A stretch of 20,990 bases of DNA from CAXGUU01 sp964012875 (lineage in GTDB: Bacteria > Pseudomonadota > Gammaproteobacteria > Ga0077536). Below the pieces are notes generated by a model. The model searched no databases. It had not been told where the DNA came from and was given only the letters and a program-made list of their open reading frames with translations. Shown one piece after another: positions 7,501 through 14,355 of the stretch (positions are counted from its first letter, which is position 1; every line of letters begins with the position of its first letter). The translations under genes and the position numbers were made by a program. The stretch lies in the NCBI GenBank assembly GCA_964012875.1, contig CAXGUU010000019.1, positions 1 through 20,990 of the forward strand. The letters are read 5' to 3'.

Positions 7501-7808
7501 GCACCGGGCGCCGCGCCGCTGCTGCCCGACGGTTCGACTACCGGGCCAAAACAGCGGATGGTGACCTGCTCAAACAGCCCCGCGCTGTTATAGGGCTCCT
7601 CGGCGATGAAGGCTTCAGCCGCCGAGCGATCGGGAAAATCCATAACGATGAGGCTGCCAACCGCTGTTTTGCCATCATCGTCGAGCAACGGACCACCGAG
7701 GTACATGGCTTCCAGGTACTGGCCGACGAACGCTCGATGGGCGCTCGCAATTTCAGCGCGAAGATTGGCCGCGTGCGGCCGGTCGATCATGTGTATGGCG
7801 AATAACAT
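7497..7808 (-). CDS. YciI-like protein
   Basis: This 103-residue protein has the ferredoxin-like alpha+beta fold pattern of the YciI family: MLFAIHMIDRP at the start, a conserved histidine in 'SAHRAFV' (His24), the 'GGPLLDDDG' turn, 'GSLIVMDFPD' (Asp57) and 'EEPYNSAGLF'. The frame is open to 7853, but the ATG at 7808 was chosen because it opens directly with the family's first strand and has AAAGG seven bases upstream; the longer form would run into the upstream gene. YciI-like domains occur as small hydrolytic dehalogenases, muconolactone-isomerase-like catalysts or binding proteins in aromatic catabolic operons. It sits 10 bp after the alpha/beta hydrolase and overlaps the monooxygenase by ATGA, so it probably acts on a ring-cleavage or hydroxylation intermediate. 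The exact reaction is unknown. Confidence 0.85.
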   Translation of the reverse strand: MLFAIHMIDRPHAANLRAEIASAHRAFVGQYLEAMYLGGPLLDDDGKTAVGSLIVMDFPDRSAAEAFIAEEPYNSAGLFEQVTIRCFGPVVEPSGSSGAAPGA

Positions 7809-7818
7809 AGAGAACCTT

Positions 7819-8655
7819 TTAGAAGAACGTAGCACGCGTTGCATGGGCTGCAAGAAAGCCCATCAGCACCTCGTTGAAAGCGACCGGTTGCTCGAGGTTG
7901 CTCAGATGACCAGCATCGGGCAGCACGGCGAGCGCCGCATCCGGCAGTAACGCGAGCATCTCTTCACCAATCGTCGGTGGCGTGAGCCGGTCTTCGGAGC
8001 CGAAGATGAGTTGCACCGGCACTGCGAAATGACGAAGCGCAGCCTGGCTGTCGAAACTCACCGAAGCGCGCAGGGTTTTGAGGTAGGAATCGACCCGCAG
8101 CGCAAGAATACTCGCACGCAATTCTTGCCGCACCGCTTCAGGGCAGTTTGGACCCACCAGCGATTCGATCAACGCGGGGGCCAGATCCGCGAAGGTCTTA
8201 CCTTCGCGCAGGGGACGCTCCCTGAGTTCAATATATTCTCGCTGCTTCTCCGGGCTGAGCGACCGCTCGAAACCGTAAAAGCAATCGCACAAGGTGAGCG
8301 TTGCGACGCGTTCAGGAAACCTGGGATAGAAATCCATCAGAATGCGCGCGCCCATCGACAGGCCGACCAGATGCGCGCGCTCAACCTGTAATTCATCCAG
8401 CAGGCGCGACAGGTCGTCAGCAAAGAAGGAGAACTCAAGCGGATCCGCGTAGTCGTCCGAATCACCATAACCCCGCGCATCCCAGGCGATACCCGAAAAA
8501 CTGGCTGCCGTCGCGGCCAGCTGTTGCTGCCAGTTGTGCCGATTACCCCCAATCCCGTGCAGGAAGATCACCGGCGGACCCTCGCCTGTGCGGCTGTAGG
8601 CCAGTCGCGGGGTGGACCGCAAAAACGCCGGCGTTGCGGTAAGCGTTGAATTCAT
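7819..8655 (-). CDS. Alpha/beta hydrolase (candidate N-formylmaleamate deformylase, NicD-like role)
   Basis: This is a 278-residue alpha/beta hydrolase of the 3-oxoadipate enol-lactonase/esterase type. Visible are the oxyanion HGIGGNRHNW (about 34-43), the nucleophile elbow GLSMGA (Ser100), the acid in GSEDRLTP (Asp222) and the base in DAGH (His250). A second acid, Asp124, lies after the next strand, where the N-formylmaleamate deformylase NicD is reported to carry its unusual catalytic glutamate. It directly follows the NicX-type dioxygenase, the order expected if it removes formate from the ring-cleavage product. The role is inferred from context. The ATG at 8655 was preferred; a TTG at 8676 overlapping the dioxygenase stop (TTGA) would add seven residues and is a real alternative. 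Neither start has a clear ribosome binding site. Confidence 0.85.
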   Translation of the reverse strand: MNSTLTATPAFLRSTPRLAYSRTGEGPPVIFLHGIGGNRHNWQQQLAATAASFSGIAWDARGYGDSDDYADPLEFSFFADDLSRLLDELQVERAHLVGLSMGARILMDFYPRFPERVATLTLCDCFYGFERSLSPEKQREYIELRERPLREGKTFADLAPALIESLVGPNCPEAVRQELRASILALRVDSYLKTLRASVSFDSQAALRHFAVPVQLIFGSEDRLTPPTIGEEMLALLPDAALAVLPDAGHLSNLEQPVAFNEVLMGFLAAHATRATFF

Positions 8656-8672
8656 CGTGCCAACGGCTGTCG

Positions 8673-9722
8673 TCAACCGCAGGCAAAAGCCGGTAGCAGC
8701 TGCCCACCCTCGATAACCTGGGTGTCATCAACAAAAACATCGCAATGACGCATTGGCAAATCAAAGTGACAGTTGGTAAAGCGATCAGCGAATTCATTGG
8801 CGCCTGTCGAAATCATGAAACAGCCGGCAAAGGCGCGCAGCTCGGTGCCGTTGACGTCGCCCTTGTCATACATCGTCAAGGCGTCCCAGCGTGCGCCGGG
8901 ATTGACGCCCCAACCGACGTGAGAAATGGCGTAAGCGTTGGCATCGTTCCAGCCCTCGTAGTAAGAGCGCATGAGTTCGGCGTCGAGCCCGGTACCTTCG
9001 ACCGCGACCACGCGATCGTTTTCAATTCGCAGCGTCACCTGTGATTCGAGATAGCGTTTGAAGGTGAGATTAACGTCACCGATATCGAGTACCACGGTAC
9101 CATTGACGGTGTTCTGCAAAGGGAAACACAGGCACAACCCGGCCGGCCAGTAGGCAATCTTGTCATCGGGCCCGAGGATGCCGCCGCCCCCGCGGCTCGG
9201 CGCACCGTCAATATTGACCGTGAGATCGGTGCCGGCAGCCGAGCGCACACGCAGCTGAGAACCGGCATCCAGCAGCCCCAGCGAAGCCAGTGCGGTTTCA
9301 TGCACGCGCGGATCGGGCGGACAGCGCTCCAGTACTTCCGGGTGCTCGTTGGAAATCATCAAAACCCGCCCCCCGGCAGCCAGCAAATCCTGGCGCGCGC
9401 GGCTGTGCAGCAGGCCTTCAACGGAGCAATCAACGACCAGCGAACATTCACCCAACGCACGCATGATTTCCGGATAGGCGTCGAAGGCATAACTCGCGCC
9501 GGTGGAGCGCACCGGTAGTGGATCGAGCAGGGCCGGAGAGCGAACGGAGAGCCGGATCGCCCGTGCGCCGATGCGATGCAGTGCCTGCTCGGACAATTCA
9601 ATCAGTATCGCCCGACTGAGACTTTCGGACAGCACGGCGACATAGTCGCCGGCAGCGATACCCGAAAGGGTAAAAATCCGCTCAAAGGCGTCGACCCATT
9701 TCGGTTCAATATTCTCAGCCAT
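8673..9722 (-). CDS. nicX: NicX-type 2,5-dihydroxypyridine 5,6-dioxygenase
   Basis: At 349 residues it is the size of P. putida NicX (about 350), a non-heme Fe(II) dioxygenase that opens 2,5-dihydroxypyridine to N-formylmaleamate. The C-terminal half matches the family blocks clearly: 'VLDIGDVNLTFKRY', 'YAISHVGWGVNPGARWDA', 'LRAFAGCFMISTGAN' and 'NCHFDLPMRHCDVFVDD'. The Fe ligands expected from NicX structures (His265, His318, Asp320) correspond to His268, His319 and Asp321 here. The N-terminal half is more diverged but keeps 'VVDCSVEGLLHS' and 'NEHPEVLERCPPD' (compare VVDTMMLLHS and VEPPEVLARMLP in NicX). It is the first gene of the - strand operon with the hydrolase, YciI-like protein and monooxygenase; AGG lies six bases before the ATG. 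The substrate could be 2,5-dihydroxypyridine or a substituted analogue. Confidence 0.88.
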   Translation of the reverse strand: MAENIEPKWVDAFERIFTLSGIAAGDYVAVLSESLSRAILIELSEQALHRIGARAIRLSVRSPALLDPLPVRSTGASYAFDAYPEIMRALGECSLVVDCSVEGLLHSRARQDLLAAGGRVLMISNEHPEVLERCPPDPRVHETALASLGLLDAGSQLRVRSAAGTDLTVNIDGAPSRGGGGILGPDDKIAYWPAGLCLCFPLQNTVNGTVVLDIGDVNLTFKRYLESQVTLRIENDRVVAVEGTGLDAELMRSYYEGWNDANAYAISHVGWGVNPGARWDALTMYDKGDVNGTELRAFAGCFMISTGANEFADRFTNCHFDLPMRHCDVFVDDTQVIEGGQLLPAFACG

Positions 9723-9849
9723 GTTTACCTGAATCCTTTTGCATGAAAACCAATACGGGTTGACGCTATCCGGTTCGACGGATGGAAATCGTACCCTAGG
9801 AGAGAGGTGAACGGGTTACTGCCTTTTGTAGCCGCGCCATCATCGACTA

Positions 9850-9863
9850 CTGGTGAACACCAG
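9850..9863. repeat. Short inverted repeat between the nicX-like operon and the helicase gene
   Basis: CTGGTG-AA-CACCAG is a perfect 6-bp inverted repeat around a two-base centre. It lies 128 bp upstream of the NicX-type start and 40 bp past the helicase stop, in the only 180-bp gap between the two operons. The tight two-base centre suits a dimeric regulator's operator better than a terminator, and there is no following T-run. No regulator gene for the operon is in the window. Function is unproven; a chance palindrome of this size is possible. Confidence 0.35.
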
Positions 9864-9902
9864 CGAAACGTTATGAACACACGGTGCGGCCGCGAGTGAT
9901 GG

Positions 9903-11969
9903 CTAGGCCCACATCGTTCGAGCGCGGTTTTTAAGGTCCACCCGCACGGGCGCGTGTAAGGCACCACCGGTTTCAGGACGGCTCGACCAATGCGTCTGCT
10001 GCAACGAGGCGAGCACGGGCTCAGTCAGGAAACGACTCTTGGCACCATAAACGTGCCGGTCGCCATACTTCGGTTGTTGCGGCACGAAAAACTTAAGCGG
10101 GCTGACTAAAACAAGTCGGTTCTTGGCCCGGGTCAGCGCCACGTAAGCAAGGCGTCGCTCTTCTTCGAGTTTGTTTTCATCACCGGCAGCGAATTCATTG
10201 GGAAACGTGCCGTCGCTGAAGTGCTGAACGTAAACCGTGTCCCACTCCTGGCCCTTGGCGGAATGCACGGTCGACAGGATCAAAAAATCCTCATCAATGC
10301 TGGGCGAATCAGCAAGGTCACCACTGGCACCAGGCGGATCGAGCGTCAACTCGGTCAGGAACGAACGGCGCGTGGCGTAGTCGTTGCTGAGATGGAGCAG
10401 CTGTTCCAGATCGCCCGCGCGCACGAAGGCATCGTCATGCAGTCGTTCCAGCTGCGGCAGATACCAGTCTAGTACCTGCTCCAGCTGGCCGTGCCACGGC
10501 GCATCCGCCAGCGCCTGCATCAACATCGCCAGGGCATCCCACGACTCGCGCGCACCGGATGGAATGCTGACCGCGGACAGGCAGGCAAACTGGCCATTGC
10601 TTGCCAGTAGATGGTCACAGGCCTTGCGCGCGGTGGCCGGCCCCACGCCATCCAGTAACTGCAACACGCGAAACCCGGCGAGATCATGCTTGGGATTCTC
10701 TGCCCAGTTCAAAACTGCCATGACGTCTTTGACGTGGGCTGATTCCATATACTTGAGCCCGCCGTATTTCACGTAAGGAATGTTGCGCTTGCCGAGTTCT
10801 ACTTCCAGCCGTGCGGTGTGGCTGCTGTTACGAAACAACACGGCCTGATCCCATAAGCGCACACCCTCTTCGCGACGTTCGAGGATTTGCTCGCACAGAA
10901 AAAGCGCCTCATCGTGTTCGTCCTGCACGGTCACCAGCGCTGGTCGCTGACCGTTCCCGCGGTGCGACTGCAATGCCTTCTGGTAAGTGCGCCTGGCTTC
11001 TCGCATTAACAGGTTGGATGTATCGAGGATTTGTTGCGTCGAGCGGTAGTTGTCTTCAAGTTTAACGACGGCCGCATCGTCAAACTGTTCGGGGAAACCC
11101 AGGATGTTTTCAACGTCCGCTGCCCTGAAACTGTAGATCGACTGGGCATCGTCTCCAACGACCGTAAGTCCGTTACCGCCAGGCCTGATCCGGCGAATGA
11201 TCTCGGCCTGCAGGCAATTGGTGTCCTGGTATTCGTCGACCAGGATGTGATCGAAACGCTCGTCGATATCCGCTGCGATACGGGGCTCTTCAACCAGATA
11301 CAGCCAATAGAGCAACAGGTCGTCGTAGTCGAGCGTTTGCTGTTTCAGTTTGCGTTCGACATAGGCTGCAAATAAGGCTTTGAGTTCATCGTGCCAGTCG
11401 ATGAAATGCGGGAACGATTTCGTTAGCGTATCTTCCAGCGCGCACTGTGCATTAACCGTGCGCGAATAGATATCAAGGCAGGTGCGCTTCTGCGGGAAGC
11501 GATCCCGGCTTTGATGAAAGCCCATCGCCTGGCGCTCGTAGTCAAGCAAATCCGCAGCATCGCCGCGGTCGAGTACGGTGAATGATTGATCCAGGGCCAG
11601 GCTTTCATGGTAGTGCCGGATGAGTCCCGCGCCAATCGCATGGAAGGTACCGGCCCAGTCGATACTGCCAGGCGCAGAACAGGCACGGCCACCAGACGAC
11701 TTCATTGCCGCAGCAACCATCCGTTCTGAGCGCTGAACCATCTCCCTGGCGGCCAGCCGTGTAAATGTCAGCAACAGAATTCGCTCTGGCGAGACGCCAT
11801 TCAGACACAGGTGTGCAACCCGATGTGCCAGTGTCGTGGTCTTGCCGGTACCCGCACCTGCAATGATCAACAGCGGACTACTGTCCCACCGACCCTCACG
11901 ATTAGCGTGGCCGAAGGTGGCCGCTTCGCGTTGCGACGGGTTGAGCATCGTCATCGGATCGTTGCTCAT
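9903..11969 (-). CDS. UvrD/Rep-family superfamily 1 DNA helicase
   Basis: This 688-residue SF1A 3'-5' helicase has all core motifs in order: the Q-motif region LNPSQREA, Walker A GAGTGKT (38-44), motif Ib near WAGTFHAIG, Walker B DEYQDT (245-250), motif III VGDDAQSIYSFR (271-282), motif IV LEDNYRSTQ, motif V STVHSAKGQEWDTVYV and motif VI EEERRLAYVALTRAK. These helicases unwind DNA in nucleotide-excision and mismatch repair, or clear replication forks and RecA filaments. It is shorter than E. coli UvrD (720) and close to Rep (673); it lacks an obvious RecB-like nuclease extension, so uvrD, rep or a lineage-specific paralog are all possible. The start overlaps the lexA stop (ATGA), so it is co-transcribed and presumably SOS-induced with lexA. 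Confidence 0.93.
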   Translation of the reverse strand: MSNDPMTMLNPSQREAATFGHANREGRWDSSPLLIIAGAGTGKTTTLAHRVAHLCLNGVSPERILLLTFTRLAAREMVQRSERMVAAAMKSSGGRACSAPGSIDWAGTFHAIGAGLIRHYHESLALDQSFTVLDRGDAADLLDYERQAMGFHQSRDRFPQKRTCLDIYSRTVNAQCALEDTLTKSFPHFIDWHDELKALFAAYVERKLKQQTLDYDDLLLYWLYLVEEPRIAADIDERFDHILVDEYQDTNCLQAEIIRRIRPGGNGLTVVGDDAQSIYSFRAADVENILGFPEQFDDAAVVKLEDNYRSTQQILDTSNLLMREARRTYQKALQSHRGNGQRPALVTVQDEHDEALFLCEQILERREEGVRLWDQAVLFRNSSHTARLEVELGKRNIPYVKYGGLKYMESAHVKDVMAVLNWAENPKHDLAGFRVLQLLDGVGPATARKACDHLLASNGQFACLSAVSIPSGARESWDALAMLMQALADAPWHGQLEQVLDWYLPQLERLHDDAFVRAGDLEQLLHLSNDYATRRSFLTELTLDPPGASGDLADSPSIDEDFLILSTVHSAKGQEWDTVYVQHFSDGTFPNEFAAGDENKLEEERRLAYVALTRAKNRLVLVSPLKFFVPQQPKYGDRHVYGAKSRFLTEPVLASLQQTHWSSRPETGGALHAPVRVDLKNRARTMWA

Positions 11970-12565
11970 AACTGGCGTCTGACCTCGAACACCCGGCCAA
12001 CAATGCGGAACTCCGACCCGTCGCGGGCCGGCACGATATCCGGATAATCGGGATTCTCTGCCATGAGCACGATTTGATTGTCTCGCTGGGTATATGTTTT
12101 CACGGTTGCATCTTCCCCGACCAGTGCGACGACGACGTCGCCCTGCCTGATGCGCGCACCCGGCCGGACCAGAACGACGTCGCCCTCATGAATCTCCCGG
12201 CCAGCCATGCTTTCTCCGACAACCTTGAGTGCGAACACTTCATCGGCCTCGTCCGCCCGCACGGGGACATAACCTTCGGCGACCTCTATCGCTTCGGTCA
12301 GGCTGCCAGCCTGAACCCGCCCCAGTATGGGCGCGAGTCCGGGCATAAAAGCACCCGGAATTCGATAGCCGCGGTCACGCCCTGGTTCGTGTTCAAGTTC
12401 ACCGGCCTCCACCAGCGCGTGCAGATGTTCGCGCGCCGTAGCCGTTGAGCGGAAGCCGAATTTTTCCTGGATTTCGCGCACTGACGGCGGCTCTCCCAAA
12501 AGGATCCGCTGGCAGACGAATTCGCGTACGGCGGCGCGGGTTTTTCCGGCAGGTGATTTCGGCAT
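11966..12565 (-). CDS. lexA: LexA repressor, SOS master regulator
   Basis: This 199-residue protein has an N-terminal winged helix-turn-helix (about 10-68, with PPSVREIQEKFGF and STATAREHLHALVEAG) that binds SOS operators, and a C-terminal S24 autoprotease domain. The scissile Ala86-Gly87 is in GRVQAGSLTE, the catalytic Ser119 in GESMAG and the general-base Lys156 in EDATVKTY. Ser119 and Lys156 fall at the same numbers as in E. coli LexA (cleavage there at Ala84-Gly85). RecA-stimulated self-cleavage would derepress the regulon. The recognition helix differs from that of E. coli, so the operator sequence may differ too; a candidate lies immediately upstream. It is the first gene of an operon with a UvrD/Rep-like helicase. 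The ATG at 12565 has no ribosome binding site. It could be a second LexA (LexA2) in a genome with two copies. Confidence 0.93.
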   Translation of the reverse strand: MPKSPAGKTRAAVREFVCQRILLGEPPSVREIQEKFGFRSTATAREHLHALVEAGELEHEPGRDRGYRIPGAFMPGLAPILGRVQAGSLTEAIEVAEGYVPVRADEADEVFALKVVGESMAGREIHEGDVVLVRPGARIRQGDVVVALVGEDATVKTYTQRDNQIVLMAENPDYPDIVPARDGSEFRIVGRVFEVRRQL

Positions 12566-12571
12566 AACAAT

Positions 12572-12601
12572 CTTTTACCACACGATCGAGCGGTATGTCA
12601 T
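12572..12601 (-). promoter_or_regulatory. Candidate sigma70-type promoter of the lexA-helicase operon, possibly leaderless
   Basis: Reading the - strand, ATGACA (12601-12596; five of six to the -35 consensus) and TAAAAG (12577-12572; four of six to the -10) are separated by 18 bp. The -10 ends only six bases before the lexA ATG, which would put the transcription start at or next to the A of ATG. No Shine-Dalgarno sequence is present in that gap. This is a prediction by eye. Confidence 0.5.
12576..12595. promoter_or_regulatory. Candidate LexA operator (20-bp imperfect palindrome)
   Basis: TACC-n-C-n-CGATCG-n-G-n-GGTA matches its own reverse complement at 16 of 20 positions, with its centre between 12585 and 12586. 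It fills the spacer between the candidate -35 and -10 boxes of lexA, a position where a bound dimer would block RNA polymerase, fitting autoregulation as in known SOS systems. It resembles neither the E. coli CTGT-N8-ACAG box nor the alphaproteobacterial GTTC-N7-GTTC box. Function is inferred from position and symmetry. Confidence 0.5.
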
Positions 12602-13122
12602 GGGCTGAACGGCTCGCGGCGCGCTGCGGAGCGTTCGTGGCGAAGCCCCCAGTCAACAGCAGACACGTCGTTTGATTCAGCCCGATCTGATTGTTGGCGT
12701 ATCACTCGGGATTCTGCACGACGTTGGTTGCCAGGCCGGTCGCGAACGGGAAATCACGCGTGGCGCGGCGGTATTCGACGATGTCACGGGTGCGGTCTTG
12801 CCTGGCCATACTGTACGAGCTTTCCAGCGCCAGTCTCAGCAACACCGGGCGCGAGGTCTTGCTCGTCGGCACGTTTTTCGCGCTCGCAGTGGCGCTCGCG
12901 AAAATGTTGGCCGGCGTATTCCGCAAAGTTCACGAAGGCGGCGCCGCACCGGGGTTGCCGCCCATTGCGCTGGTGGCACTGGTCGTAAACGTTGCCGCGC
13001 TGGCGCACTACATTGGCGCGCCGGAATGGCCAGGCGGCTCGCACAGTGTAAGCTTGCCCTGTGGACGCTTCTTTGATCGCTTGATCAGACCATCCCTGGA
13101 ACCGGAGCAGCGAGGAATTACA

Positions 13123-14355
13123 GTGAAGACCAATGCATATATCGCCGGTGTCGGCATGACCTCATTTGGAAAATTTCTGGACCAGGGACTGAAGTCCATT
13201 GGTGCTGCTGCAGTCGAAGCGGCGATTATGGATGCCGGTATCGATCGTTCCAAACTCCAGGCAGCGTGGGTGGGTAACGCCGCAGCTGGTCTCGTCACCG
13301 GACAGGAAAGTATTCGCGGGCAGGTTGTTTTACGCCATGCCAGCATCGGTAAAATTCCGGTCGTCAACGTCGAAAACGCCTGCGGCAGCGCCTCAACGGC
13401 CTTCAACCAGGCCGCCATCATGGTCTCGGCAGGTGCCTATGACATCGTTCTCGCACTCGGCGTTGAGAAGCTCTATCACGAGGACAAACGTAAGTCCTTC
13501 AGCGCCTTCACCGGCGCCGTTGACGTTGAAGCGATGGAAGAAATCATGGCGTCGCTTAAGAAAAGCGCAGAATCAGGCGGCGCTGCGCAAGCCGCATCAG
13601 GGGCCGGCGAGAAGCGCTCGATGTTCATGGATATTTATGCCGCCGGCGCGCGCCGGCACATGGAAACCTACGGCACTACCGCCGAACAGTTTGCCGGCGT
13701 TTCGGCCAAGAATTCATTCCACGGTTCAATGAACGAACGTGCACAGTTCCGCGAGGCCCTGAGTGTTGAGGCAGTGCTTGCCTCACCCATGATCGCCGAG
13801 CCCCTGACGCGTCCGATGTGCTCACCAATCGGCGATGGCGCGGCGGCCGCGATCCTCGTCAGCGAGAAAGCGGCTAAAGAACTTAACTTGCAAGACCCGA
13901 TCCGCGTTTTATGCTCAGCCATGGTTTCCGGCTGGGATCATGAGCCTGAGGCCACGGGCGCGGCCGCCACCGCGGCAACCATGGCATACGATGAAGCCGG
14001 CCTCGGTCCGGATGACCTGTCCATCGTGGAACTGCATGATGCCTCGGCACCCGGCGAGATCTTCGCTTACGAATCGCTTGGACTCTGCAGCAAAGGCGAA
14101 GGCGGCAAGCTGATTTCCGATGGCACGACCAAACTCGGCGGCCGACTTCCGGTTAACACCTCTGGTGGCCTGTTGCGCAAGGGGCATCCTGTTGGCGCAA
14201 CCGGCATCGCGCAAATCGTCGAGCTGACCGAACAGCTGCAGGGCCGCGCCGGCAAGCGCCAGGTTGAGGGCGCCCGCATTGGCCTTGCCCACAACGGCGG
14301 TGGCTCCATCGGCAATGACGCGGCGGCGATGTGCATCACCATTCTTGGACGCTAA
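13123..14355 (+). CDS. SCP2-type thiolase (thiolase-fold acyl-CoA enzyme)
   Basis: This 410-residue thiolase of the sterol-carrier-protein-X/SCP2 type has the nucleophile Cys87 in VNVENACGSAST, His305 in ELHDASAPGE, His355 in GGLLRKGHPVGATG and His390 in GLAHNGGGSIG, the last in place of the C-terminal Cys motif of classical thiolases. Such enzymes cleave branched or bulky 3-oxoacyl-CoAs (sterol side chains, bile acids) or, with a DUF35 partner, act as aldolases. No DUF35 or beta-oxidation partner is next to it. The frame is open back to 12691, but the GTG at 13123 was chosen because GAGGA sits six bases before it and the product then begins with the family's first strand (MKTNAYIAGVGMTSFG). 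Its TAA overlaps the convergent gene's stop by four bases (CTAA). Confidence 0.9.
   Translation: MKTNAYIAGVGMTSFGKFLDQGLKSIGAAAVEAAIMDAGIDRSKLQAAWVGNAAAGLVTGQESIRGQVVLRHASIGKIPVVNVENACGSASTAFNQAAIMVSAGAYDIVLALGVEKLYHEDKRKSFSAFTGAVDVEAMEEIMASLKKSAESGGAAQAASGAGEKRSMFMDIYAAGARRHMETYGTTAEQFAGVSAKNSFHGSMNERAQFREALSVEAVLASPMIAEPLTRPMCSPIGDGAAAAILVSEKAAKELNLQDPIRVLCSAMVSGWDHEPEATGAAATAATMAYDEAGLGPDDLSIVELHDASAPGEIFAYESLGLCSKGEGGKLISDGTTKLGGRLPVNTSGGLLRKGHPVGATGIAQIVELTEQLQGRAGKRQVEGARIGLAHNGGGSIGNDAAAMCITILGR

Larger units (their letters stand above)
12566..13122. other. 557-bp stretch without an assignable gene (divergent control region, possible remnant)
   Basis: The left end holds the lexA control region. 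The rest has no gene I can name. A + strand frame, continuous with the downstream thiolase frame from 12691 (directly after a TGA at 12688), reads as two hydrophobic segments (TFFALAVALAKMLAGVF and IALVALVVNVAALAHYI) and has G/C-rich third positions. It has no convincing start or ribosome binding site and no stop before the thiolase start at 13123. On the - strand, 12702-12926 gives a polar frame with an equally plausible codon pattern but no family likeness and no proper start. Either may be the remains of a decayed gene. Confidence 0.4.

Noticed and set aside
6544..7593. A 349-codon + strand open frame opposite the FAD monooxygenase
   Set aside because: It is antisense to a gene with all flavin-hydroxylase motifs, has no family features or ribosome binding site, and is a by-product of GC-rich codon bias.
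7497..7853. A longer YciI-like protein starting at 7853
   Set aside because: It would overlap the hydrolase gene, and the extra 15 residues are not family-like; the ATG at 7808 has a good ribosome binding site.
9725..9967. A small - strand ORF in the gap upstream of the NicX-type gene
   Set aside because: It overlaps the helicase end, has no ribosome binding site and no family likeness; the gap is better read as a control region.
12691..14355. A 554-residue thiolase with a membrane-like N-terminal extension
   Set aside because: GAGGA before the GTG at 13123 and the normal thiolase N-terminus show that translation starts there; the extension has no start signal.
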